Source: Diphasiastrum complanatum (taxonomy: Eukaryota; Streptophyta; Lycopodiopsida; Lycopodiales; Lycopodiaceae). From it: a stretch of DNA of 64,000 bases. The stretch is taken from the NCBI GenBank assembly GCA_029204225.1, contig CM055100.1, forward strand, positions 27,732,649 through 27,796,648, written 5' to 3'. Each line of letters starts with the position of its first letter. Positions within the stretch are counted from its first letter, which is position 1. Made by a program: the position numbers and the translations under genes. The notes below the pieces were generated by a model. That model searched no databases and had not been told where the DNA came from. It was given only the letters and a program-made list of their open reading frames with translations. Below are positions 11,171 through 19,874 of the stretch, piece by piece.

Positions 11171-11690
11171 TTCACCAAGGAGACATCTTGAAAAACTTCT
11201 GATACTTGATCCTGGGAAGCGCTTTGGTGAAAATGTGTGCAACCATTTTTGTTGTGGAGCAGTATTGAAGAATCACTTGCCCTGAGAAAATGTTTTTCCG
11301 AATGAAATGATACTAGAGGACAAGTGGGTCAATAACATTTCCATCATAACACAAAATGTGATCTAATCTTCCTTGGATATATCTCATCACTCTCTTTAAT
11401 CCTTTCCCATGAGAGATCCTGGAATAAGACATGAATTGACTTAACGTGCTAACAGTTTATGCTAGATCTGGTTGACCAGAATGCGATGGTGCTTCTTCTT
11501 GAAGTTGTCCATATTTGCTCAAGCTAGCTTGGTCTGGTCTGGTGACAAGTATTGTCGGTTGCTCACGGTCATCTTATGTAGTTGTAGCTACATGTTCTAT
11601 AGAAGAAACATCATCGTTGGAAGATTCCATGCTGCATAAAATAGGATGAAATGACACAACATCCTTTATCGATGGTTGTTTGAAATCATA
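11171..11690 (-). pseudogene. Copia C0 RNase H tail and remnants of RT
   Basis: Minus-strand reading with frameshifts gives L-K-R-V-M-R-Y-I-Q-G near 11360-11400 and V-A-H-I-F-T-K-A-L-P-R-I-K-Y-Q-K-F-F near 11180-11260. These are the RT end and the C-terminal ADxxTKxLP-type motif of Copia RNase H. The RT core and most of RNase H are missing between the linker at 11480-11690 and these motifs, so a deletion of more than 1 kb is implied. Confidence 0.65.
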
Positions 11691-12294
11691 CTATGTATGT
11701 TCTTGGAAGATTACATCCCTAGAAACAAATGCTACATTGGTGGATGGATCATAAACTTTATAAACTTTATGTTCATCAGGATAGCCAATGAAAATACATT
11801 TATTTGTCCTATGATCCAACTTCTTCCTAGGCTGTTTAGGTACATGAACAAAATATATACAACCAAAGAATTTTAAATGGATGACACTAGGCTTGTGTCC
11901 ATGCCATACTTCATAAGGAGTTTTGATGTTGACGGCTTTTGTGCTAGATCTGTTTTGTACATAACAGGCTGTGGTAGTAGCTTCTGCCCAAAACTTCGTA
12001 GGTAGATGTGATTGGTGTTGCATTGATCTAGCTGAGTTGGAAAGTGTTCGATTCTTTCTTTCTACAATCTCATTTTGTTGAGGTCAATAGGAAATTGTAA
12101 ATTGTCTTCGAATGCCATGTTCAGCCAAGTAGTCGGACACCTCGTTAGAGAGGTATTCGTCGCCACCATCAGTTAGGAGAGCTTTCACTCTTGTAGATGT
12201 TTGAGTTCAGCCATGGCCTTGAATCTCTTGAAGCATTTAAAGGCTTCTGATTTGTGCTTAATGAACATAACTGTAGACCATCTAGAATAATCAT
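11691..12294 (-). pseudogene. Copia C0 integrase core and C-terminal part, broken
   Basis: The 11691-12023 frame has F-W-A-E-A, K-T-P-Y-E-V-W-H-G-H-K-P, F-G-C-I-Y-F-V-H-V-P and F-I-G-Y, the standard Copia integrase C-terminal landmarks. Between 12024 and 12294, out of frame, the second catalytic region appears as T-D-G-G-D-E-Y and the third as an E-R-K-N-R-T-like segment. Stops and frameshifts break the core. Confidence 0.8.
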
Positions 12295-13105
12295 CTATGA
12301 AAGTGATAAAATAAATTGCATCTCCAAAGGAGGAGTTGGTATTGGACCACAAAGATCGCTATGTACAAGATCTAATACATGCTTTGTCTTGACAGAATGT
12401 GTTCTGGAAAATTTGCTCTTAGAGTATTTTCCATAGATGCAAGATTCACAGAAAAATGATTTTCTGTCTAATGAAAGAGGGAAATACAATCCATCAACTA
12501 TTTTATTACAACGCATGTAAGAAAGTGATCTTGTATTCACGTGTCCAAATCGACTATGCCACAAAATAGCATGATTGTTCACATTTTCATGAGAAGTACT
12601 AGCTAATGCAAGTGAGTTAGAGAGTACATATAGATTTTCAATTCTAGTGCACGTAGTCAGAGTGGTATCTTCATCGAAGATTGTACACTGTTTAGAAGAG
12701 AAAGTAATAGTGTAGCCCTCATTAGTTATCTTAGATACTGATAACAGGTTCTTAGATAGCTGAGGTGCGTGAAGAATATTCGGAACACAAATAGAAAGAT
12801 CGTTCTTGAATACGAACTTGACTGTCCCTTTGCCTTCCATGCGAATGGTGTTTGAATTTCTGAGGTAGATGAATTAATCTTTGCTATAAGTTGCGTACTA
12901 AATAAACCATTCCTTGCAAGAAGTCATGTGTTGGGTAGAGCCACTGTCCAGGTACCAGGTATCGTAGTTTTCGTTGCTACTGTTGTAAGCCACTAACAGG
13001 TGTGATGGTTTGTCTCCATCAAAATCTTGCGTCTTGAATTTCGCCGCATTGGAGGAGTCTGACTGCTATTGTTGTTGCTTATTTGCCTTGTTGTAGATGC
13101 AGATT
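12295..13105 (-). pseudogene. Copia C0 protease and pre-integrase zinc domain
   Basis: The protease site W-Y-L-D-S-G-S-T-Q-H-M is encoded near 12930-12960. The 12295-12840 frame continues with N-L-L-S-V-S-K, then L-W-H-S-R-F-G-H-V-N, C-E-S-C and D-L-V-H-S-D-L-C-G-P, the GAG_pre-integrase HHCC module and first integrase aspartate. Near 13105 the sequence switches from a different Copia relic (C1) into C0 gag sequence (..YNKANKQQQ..). This marks one edge of the nested C1 insertion. Confidence 0.85.
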
Positions 13106-14170
13106 CTCGGCTTGATCTTATGGTAGGAATCGACTGATGAACCACTCTTGGGACTTGTTGTTGGGTGGCAGCAATGTCTTCGTCTGATTCGCTGTCAAAT
13201 AGTGGATCGACAATGGACATGCTTGAGCCTGAAGCTCAAATAGTCATGTCAATGGCAGGTGATGAAGGTTCTCCTGGAACAATATCTTTGTCTTTGATGT
13301 CGACGAACTGATTCTCGATAAAGACTGTATCCCGACTGTACAAGATTTGCTGGGTATCAGGATCATACAGCTTGTATGTGTTATCAGATGAAGTATATCC
13401 AATCAGGATGGCCTTGAGACCTTGGAAGTCGAATTTCTTCCTCGTGTCTTTTGGGATCTGCGCGTAGGCAACGCATCCGAACACTCTTAGGTTCTTCACA
13501 GAAGGCTTAGAGCCTATCCACACCTCATGGGGTGTTTTGCCTAAGAGGGCCTTGGTTGAACATCTGTTCTGGACATAAGCTACAGTGGAGACAGCTTCGG
13601 CCCAGAAGCTCTTGGGCAGTCAACATACATTTGGCTGATTCAACCAGAGTACGGTTCTTCCTCTCGGCTAAGCCATTAGACTGAGGACTATAAGGAGTGA
13701 TGCATTGCTGCTCAATGCTTTGGCTTTGGCAGTACTCCTTAAATTCAGTAGAGATGTACTCTCCACCATTGTCAGACCTCAGGGCCTTGATCGTCCTTCC
13801 AGTCTCTTTTTCTACACGCTCCTTGAAGATTCTGAAGCAATTGAAAGCTTCTGATTTCTTTTGGATAAAATACACCATAGTCCTTCTGGAAAACTCATCA
13901 ATAAAAGTTATAAAATACTTTGCATCCTTCAGAGAAGGATTCCTCATCGGGCCACAAATGTCTGAATGCACAACATCTAACAATCCTCTAGCAGTATGCT
14001 AATGGCTTGATATAAATGGATTCCTAGTCCGTTTACCAACTAAACAGTCTTGACAGACAGATAACTTGACTTTATCATTAGGATAGTCTAGATCTAGAAC
14101 AATAGAATGTTTAGACATTTGTTATACAACAGCATGATTCAAGTGACCAAGTCTATAATGCCAAAGTAAA
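13106..14170 (-). pseudogene. Copia C1 integrase and linker, nested in C0
   Basis: The frame 13525-13983 has H-S-D-I-C-G-P (first D), L-R-S-D-N-G-G-E-Y (second D) and G-L-A-E-R-K-N-R-T-L (catalytic E), so the DDE triad is visible. After a frameshift near 13620, 13236-13523 carries the C-terminal part (F-G-C-V-A-Y, L-I-G-Y). The 13106-13220 part is the acidic linker before RT. Upstream near 14040-14160 the pre-integrase motif (C..C, H-L-N-H) is readable with stops. RT, RNase H and the 3' LTR are missing, so C1 lost its right-hand (3') half. Confidence 0.85.
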
Positions 14171-14279
14171 CTTTTATTTGCTTGAATAGAAGTAGAACAC
14201 GAAGACAATTACTCTATCAGCTAGTAGAGTCTTGTTTTCGTGGAAGCTTATCAAGCTACAGAAAATTGTTCTAATACCT
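14171..14279 (-). other. C1 leader and primer site
   Basis: On the minus strand aggtattagaac (14268-14279) directly abuts the LTR and resembles the tRNA-Met primer site with changes. The next ~90 bases match the leader of the Copia relic at 30300-30405. Gag and protease, expected here, are absent, so the leader is joined almost directly to the pre-integrase region by deletion. Confidence 0.6.
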
Positions 14280-15476
14280 TGTTGGAAAGAGGGGTGTGAA
14301 GAAGATAATTCGAAAAGAAAATGAACACGAAAAGAAGCGAACTCGAAACTTGAAAAAGAAATGAATTCGAACAAGAATTGTTCGTGCGCAGCGGAATAAG
14401 CTATCTCACTCTTTCCTCAAGCATGACTACACCTATCAGACTTGAACAGAACATTAGTGATAGAAATCACGTTCGATCTGATTACGTAGCCAAACATTAA
14501 GCATCAAAAACATCAGAAAGATAATTTGTCACGAACAGCTAGACAAATTATTAGTCGCGAATTATTTGCGAAGAGCTAGACTGATAATCAGTCGTGAATT
14601 AGTCGCGAAGAGCAAGACTAAATATTAGTCGCGAACAGCCAGACTAATAATAATTTGCGAAGAGCAGACAACCAGATTAAGTAATAAGAAAACCAAACAA
14701 AATGTAGAAAAACATTGCAATATTGACACAAATCTGAACGCAAAACAAAGAGCTGTAATCATATTAAGTATAACGCAGGTCAATAATGTAGGTGAGCACA
14801 AAACAATAGCGGACATAACCACGTGCTTCACAAAGCTAATCACACAATTTGTAAAGGTGATGAACCTATTATTGACAATACATCTGGAAGAAAAGAATCA
14901 ATACACGAAAGCATCTACGATGTCTATCTCTGATTATCAATGATGTTTCGTTCTCTCTCTTCTATTCTGATGTCGTTCTGATACACTTCTGATGCTATTT
15001 TGATACTTGTTATTTTTATATGCAGATGGTATTCAATATATACATAATTTTTACAGGTGTGCAGATGAAGAAAGTACAAAAGTGATCGTGCTATCTGTGG
15101 GAGATCGTGGGTGGCTACTGTCATTGTCAAATATGATTGCACAGTGCATGGGATGAACGTGAGAAGGCCGCAACGTCAGCCTTCGCTAAAAGTAACGTTG
15201 ATGAAAATGCGAAAAACGCGACACTTTGACAAATGCCTTAAAAATTGATTTACAGGGTATCCACGCTTTTCTATAAGGGCACCTTTGGCATTTGTAGGGC
15301 AGTGTCGTCTTTTTCACCTGTCATAAATCACGTGTAAAAACACAGTGTCATCTTTTTCGCCTGTCTTATTTTACATGTAAATATGCAGACTGTGTGACAA
15401 CACAAGTAAATTACAGCAGCATGAATGAAGGCGGATTAACATAGGCTTTAGGAGAGTAGATGAGATAAATCCAACA
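14280..15476 (-). repeat. Full LTR of Copia C1 family (LTR-A)
   Basis: On the minus strand it starts TGTTGGATTTATCTC and ends ..CTTTCCAACA, about 1197 bp, with TG..CA ends forming an inverted TGTTGGA/TCCAACA. A TATA-like tatatattgaatacc is on the minus strand near 15025-15040. A tandem repeat lies at 14520-14670. Related partial copies occur at 27385-28065 and 30406-30547 (minus) and 59286-59502 (plus). The U3 part (15290-15400) carries cagtgtcgtctttttc-type repeats, also seen at 37530-37700. Confidence 0.8.
14520..14670 (+). repeat. Tandem repeats inside LTR-A
   Basis: Imperfect units of roughly 33-37 bp share the core attagtcgcgaagagc.agacta (for example near 14553, 14590 and 14622). The array lies near the 3' end of the LTR as transcribed. 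It is absent from the related LTR at 27385-28065 and replaced by a different array in the copy at 59286. Confidence 0.7.
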
Positions 15477-15845
15477 TGTCTTTGACGGACAGGCTGCTGG
15501 TCTTTCTCCACATTTGAAGATGACCGATCACCTTTTGAAGAGTGAGGTCAAGTTGTGTGGAGATCATTACAACAAAGTGTTCATAGGACTTTGGTAAAGA
15601 AAAAAACAAGGTCATAACGACATCATCATCTTGAATAGCATATCCTACAACTAACAGTTGATCCATTAAAGATTTAAAGCTGTTGATGTGAGAAGTGATG
15701 GCTGTAGAATGAGACATACTAAGTGTGAAGAACTTCCTTCTAAGGTGTAATCGTGTGGTTACATCTTGGGTCTCATATAGATTCGATAATAAACCAAGTG
15801 CTTCCTTAGAGGATTTGCACGGTTGATCACCCCCAACAATTAGTT
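15477..15845 (-). pseudogene. gag: Copia C0 gag fragment
   Basis: Minus-strand frame with E-A-L-G-L-L-S-N-L-Y-E-T, L-H-L-R-R-K-F-F, I-N-S-F-K-S-L-M-D-Q-L and V-M-T-L-F-F-S-L-P-K-S-Y-E, matching the UBN2-type Copia gag. It ends exactly where LTR-A starts (15476). Gag would resume at 13105, so the C1 element sits inside this gag. Confidence 0.8.
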
Positions 15846-15940
15846 TTTAGCCCTTCATTTGGGAAATAGTATACCTTGTTTTAAAAGTGAGTCATAATTT
15901 ATTTAGTTTCATCTCCAAATCTTTAATGTGTGCTCAATGA

Positions 15941-15942
<2 letters not shown>

Positions 15943-16026
<84 letters not shown>
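15943..16026 (+). repeat. Compound microsatellite (TC)28(AC)14
   Basis: Perfect TC dinucleotides from 15943 to 15998 run straight into AC dinucleotides to 16026. Confidence 0.98.
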
Positions 16027-16030
<4 letters not shown>

Positions 16031-16127
16031 CGATATTTTCTATTGATCAAATAATGATTGGGAATGTTTTCTCAATCAATCAACACTCTATTGGAAACTA
16101 ATTTTAAATATGCCAGCAATCTATATC

Positions 16128-16221
16128 AGTATTTTTGGAGAAGTTTGCATTGCTCGGTGGATTTTAACAAGATAAGTATTTTTGGAGAAGTTTGCATTGC
16201 TCGGTGGATTTTAACAAGATA
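16128..16221 (+). repeat. Exact 47-bp tandem duplication
   Basis: The 47 bases starting agtatttttggagaagtttg (16128-16174) are repeated without change at 16175-16221. It lies upstream of the AT-hook gene promoter. The identity implies a recent duplication. Confidence 0.95.
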
Positions 16222-16418
16222 AATATTCGAATATTTTGCATTGTTGGTAGCGTCACACTTCTAGCGAGCTTTTTGTGTGATGAATTCGTTCGCTACATTC
16301 TGGTTCTATGGAGTTCCCATCTCTAACGGTGGATTCTTAATTTCCAAACTTCCGAAAGATTACAACTGAAAAACTCTCTCGATGTGCTCTAAAAGTCCTT
16401 TCCTAGGGCTCTAGGCTA

Positions 16419-16428
16419 CTATAAAACA
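16419..16428 (+). promoter_or_regulatory. TATA-box candidate for the AT-hook gene
   Basis: The sequence ctataaaaca lies about 130 bases upstream of the ATG at 16557. The intervening leader is pyrimidine- and AT-rich with no intervening in-frame ATG that I see. Position is reasonable for a plant RNA polymerase II promoter, but no transcript evidence is available. Confidence 0.4.
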
Positions 16429-16556
16429 TATCAAACTGTTCCACCATCACTTTTCTCTTCAAATCTAGAAAACCTCATAACTTGTATAATTTCGGAATCT
16501 TATTTCTGTTTATGTTTACATTGTAGTATTCTCATATCAAAAATATTTGGGGGAAG

Positions 16557-16934
16557 ATGGAGCTTACCAAGGTGAAGTCAAAAGAACCAGCAGCTGAACA
16601 ATTGAAGAAAGCAGCTGTCAGCAGTGGCGATGAGGCTGCTCCTGTCCGAAGAAAAAGAGGACGTCCGCGAAAGATAGTTCAAGTTAATCTGGATGCTACA
16701 GAAAAGAAGAATGATGCGTTTCAAATCACTCACACAGAGATATTGTCATGTGATATTGGGAAAATTCGTAGCAGATTCATACAGTCGGACGATTCAGCAA
16801 ATTCGGGGTTTGACAGCAATGGCAATTCTGATAGAGGAGGTCTAGAGGAGCCTTCCAATCCAAAAGTTGTCAAAAGGGAAGGAAGCAGACGCAAAAGCAA
16901 GCCTCGGCGTGCTGCTGGTGTTGATGGCAGATAA
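16557..16934 (+). CDS. AT-hook motif protein, 125 residues
   Basis: The ATG has a good plant context (A at -3, G at +4). The protein is hydrophilic. Residues 31-39 are R-R-K-R-G-R-P-R-K, a canonical AT-hook with the GRP core that inserts into the minor groove of AT-rich DNA, so the product is likely nuclear. A second basic cluster near the C-terminus (R-R-K-S-K-P-R-R, about residues 110-117) could serve as a nuclear localisation signal. The rest is Ser/Asp/Asn-rich and probably disordered. It is the only frame in the window that looks like a host gene rather than mobile DNA. It could be one exon of a longer gene: a donor-like gtaagt lies near 16986. Specific function is unknown. Confidence 0.65.
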   Translation: MELTKVKSKEPAAEQLKKAAVSSGDEAAPVRRKRGRPRKIVQVNLDATEKKNDAFQITHTEILSCDIGKIRSRFIQSDDSANSGFDSNGNSDRGGLEEPSNPKVVKREGSRRKSKPRRAAGVDGR

Positions 16935-17735
16935 ATACTCCTTCGTAATAAATATGCTAATATTGATGTTCGCTGCCTGAAGCCGTAAGTTTCGGAAAAC
17001 TAGTATCTATTTCTTCTTATGTTTTGTACCCTCAAAAGAACATTTCTTTCAATGCGTTTGGCTAGAATATCTTCAGCCTTTCGCATGTGTAATCATCGAG
17101 CTCGTATCACAGCTATTCTGCTCTGAGTTCTTTTGAAAATTTTCAATCACAGCTATTACTAACATCAAGAATTAGAACCTACTGAGTCTATTAGAAATTC
17201 CTACTCTTGCCTGTCCTGGCATTAACATGCACAATGAGAAGTTTGGTCTCAAAGCTTTGATGAATCTGTATAAAAAGCTTGAGCTGAAAATGGCTGTTTT
17301 GGCTCTGGAACTACCAAAGGTTCTCGCAGAAGTGATTTGACTATAATGCTCTATCCTCTAGCCATATTCGGGGATTCTAGGATACTGTTTGCGTGCACAT
17401 TTTGCACTTAATGCCTTTGATAACTATTCAAATTGGTTGTAATTACAAGATCACTGCAACAATGGATGGATGGTTGGAGAGGGGGGGGGGCGGGGGCGGG
17501 CGGGGGAGGTGGGGCATGGGGCTGGTCGCTGATAAATCATTAAGAAGTTAATGAAAATGGCAGGAAATTGTCCTAGTTGGCTCACTCGGAGAAACCTTTC
17601 AATCAGATGCTTCAGTTCAGTATGTCAATCGGTGGAATCAGTTAACATTAGCATATCACCTACATGTGATGGTAATATGATTATGGACGTGATTATATTC
17701 TTAACACTCCCCTTCTATCTATCCATAATGAAATT
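16935..17735 (+). other. Downstream region of the AT-hook gene
   Basis: Contains an AATAAA-like signal just after the stop (about 16948) and a donor-like gtaagt near 16986. A 40-codon open segment ending TGA at 17340 (M-N-L-Y-K-K-L-E-L-K-M-A-V-L-A-L...) could be another exon or chance. A G-rich tract lies at 17478-17515. No other gene is supported. Confidence 0.4.
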
Positions 17736-17934
17736 TGAGTTTCAGTTCTGAACTAAGAATTCCAAAAGCATTTTCAATGAATCTATGTCTAGGTTTGGGA
17801 GTGCCTTAATTAGAACATCAGCAATCATTTTATCTGAGTTTCAGTTCTGAACTAAAAGTTCCAAAAGCATTTTCATAGAATCTATGTCTAGGTTTTGGGA
17901 GTGCTTTAATCAGAACATCAGCAATCATTTTATG
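17736..17934 (-). repeat. Tandem duplication of about 99 bp in a Copia 3' end
   Basis: The block beginning tgagtttcagttctgaacta (17736-17834) recurs at 17835-17934 with a few substitutions. The second copy overlaps the C-terminal RNase H sequence of the Copia relic, so the coding end has been duplicated. Confidence 0.9.
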
Positions 17935-18620
17935 TTTGCTACGATAAACTAGTGATAATTCAATAGTTTCTACCTTTCCTTGTATTAAGCAATAACATAA
18001 TTCAATATGTCTGGAGTGATCATGGAAATTTGTATTCTTGAAAACAGCTAGACATAATTGATTGCCACAGAATGGTGTTGTAGCTTTGTCACAAAATAGA
18101 TTTCTAGCTTTTGTGCTTGAAAAACCAAGTCCATGCAGCCATAAAAGCCTCTCAAATCGCATGAGCAACAATAACCATGTAATCAGTTTATATACTTGAT
18201 AGTGCAATAGTAGCTTGTTTCTTGCTTTGCCAAAATATCGGTCATCTCTTTATGATACAGACATATCTAATGATGGAACATCGACAATTGAGATATGCAG
18301 TCCAATAGACATCCCACCAATCTTGGATCATTTTTGAAGTTGATGATTCATCTTGACCACCATATCTCACCTCATAATTTATTGTGGATTGTAGATACTG
18401 CAATATTCTCTTCACAACTAGCCAATGTTCCATTCATGGGTTCACCATGAAGTGTGATACATGACTTATCGTGAAGGCAAGATCTGAACAAAAGCAAACC
18501 ATTATGTACATCAACTTCCAACAACATTGAAATGTATTTCTTCTTCCAGACTTGAAAGTCATTTTCTTGAAAAGTTTGCTTCTAGCAACTAATTTGATGC
18601 AAGAAGATGACGACTATGGA
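17830..18620 (-). pseudogene. Copia RT end and RNase H fragment
   Basis: The frame 17830-18207 has F-K-N-T-N-F-H-D-H-S-R-H-I-E-L, M-I-A-D-V-L-I-K-A-L-P-K-P-R-H and a terminal F-G, the C-terminus of Copia RNase H. The frame 18242-18433 has H-W-L-V-V-K-R-I-L-Q-Y-L, the RT-RNase H junction. Frames are shifted and stops intervene. The catalytic RT core is not present. Confidence 0.8.
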
Positions 18621-19050
18621 TGTCCCAAAAATCAGCAAGCAGGAGACCTTGTTGGCTTTTCCAAATTGCCACCTCTAGCTTACACCAAACTGCCTCAGTC
18701 TCTCTCCAGTTAATAGCCTAACTTGCAAAAACGTTCTTGACTTGTAGAGGCACTAGAAGTGAAAATCATAGCAAGACAGATGCGTTCCAATAGTCTTTAA
18801 AATACTCCCAGTTGTAGCATTCAACCTTCTTCAGGTCTTCCTTCAATCAAGATCCTGCTGCTCACCAAATTTTAAAGAAAATCAAGCAAGACTAATAAAA
18901 AACAAGGCAAAAATCTAATCCTCTTTGACACTAAACTCGCACTCTAGATGCGTAGGCAGGAGACTGAGAAGTAGAGTCCATCTGCATGAAAAATGGACAC
19001 AAAATCTGTGGGAAACGTGGAGAGAACTTGCTCCAAGATCTAGTTACTAA
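18621..19050 (-). other. Decayed Copia gag/leader
   Basis: Minus strand shows scattered gag-like words with stops, then a short leader before the primer site at 19051. No intact gene. Joining of this leader to a RNase H end (18620) implies deletion of most of the element. Confidence 0.35.
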
Positions 19051-19062
19051 GTTTTGATACCA
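19051..19062 (-). other. Primer site of Copia C3
   Basis: Minus-strand tggtatcaaaac resembles the tRNA-Met primer site, separated by one base from the LTR-like tgttacgaacg that starts on the plus strand at 19064. Confidence 0.5.
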
Positions 19063-19063
19063 T

Positions 19064-19178
19064 TGTTACGAACGATGGCACATTAGAAGGGATTCTCCAA
19101 CCAAGGGCACACTAAAAGGGCAACTATGGGTTCTCCTACCAACATGCCTCTCTTAACTTATGGAAAGGACCCCTCAAA
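19064..19178 (-). repeat. LTR fragment of Copia C3, interrupted by the young Copia
   Basis: The LTR begins at 19064 (plus-strand coordinates) and is broken at 19178 by the Copia element at 19179-25336. It appears to resume after the element at about 25341 (acccaatgtaggctc). The short repeat CAAA at the two junctions supports the interpretation. Confidence 0.55.
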
Positions 19179-19860
19179 TGTAAAAATTACAGCAAATAAG
19201 GATCCTAAAACACTTGAAATGATGAGGGAAACAATAGATTATGATTTCATAAGATTAGCACAAGTTGAACCATCAAAATCCATCAAAAATCTATGCTTGA
19301 ACCTCACTAAATGGCCCAAATCCTTGAAGAAGGCTTCACACGTGTGAAAGTACGGCCTCCCACAGTCTGAGTACTGTACACCAGACCTACATTCAATCCT
19401 ATAATCATTAGTAATCACAAGTACTCAAACAATTATGAACATAGAGAGCAATTGCACCATTATGAGAGAAAAAACATGAAATTGCTTGATTGATTTTGGT
19501 GAGATATCATCACCTATATATACATGATCCATCACGGTTTTGGGCAGGTATGAGTAGCCCTAAACCTATCCCTAATGCTAATTTTGGTGGATCTTTCATC
19601 CCTACCAAGTTAGGGTTGGAATCTTGGAGATCCCTCAACAATGCAAAAATTACCAAAAATAGCTCCTATTTTTTCTCCCTTGTATCTAAGCATAATTTGG
19701 ACTCATTCCAAAGGTTCTAACACTTAGGTCTACTTGAGAACATCCTTATGAATGGAATCCTATGCTATTTGGCACGTGTGACAAGCCACATCATGACCAT
19801 CTAACTATTTACAAGTCATATGACCAAAACTAGTCAAGCTAGAATTGTGAATTTTTAACA
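19179..19860 (-). repeat. 3' LTR of the intact Copia element
   Basis: 682 bp, TGTAAAAATTACAG...GAATTTTTAACA on the plus strand. It appears identical along its length to the LTR at 24655-25336 (constant offset 5476). The adjacent internal minus-strand gtgaggaggag (19861-19871 on plus as ctcctcctcac) is a polypurine tract, the plus-strand primer. Identity of the LTRs implies very recent insertion. Confidence 0.95.
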
Positions 19861-19871
19861 CTCCTCCTCAC
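19861..19871 (-). other. Polypurine tract of the intact Copia
   Basis: The minus strand reads gtgaggaggag directly before the 3' LTR (TGTTAAAA...). Such purine runs resist RNase H and prime plus-strand synthesis. Confidence 0.85.
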
Positions 19872-19874
19872 TAT

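Noticed and set aside
10744-11178. Minus-strand 144-codon frame
   Set aside because: It lies where a 3' LTR should be, contains a local duplication and has no recognisable domain.
19490-19720. Identical 76-codon frames in both LTRs (also 24966-25196)
   Set aside because: Located within LTRs and identical because LTRs are identical; no domain, so not counted as a gene.
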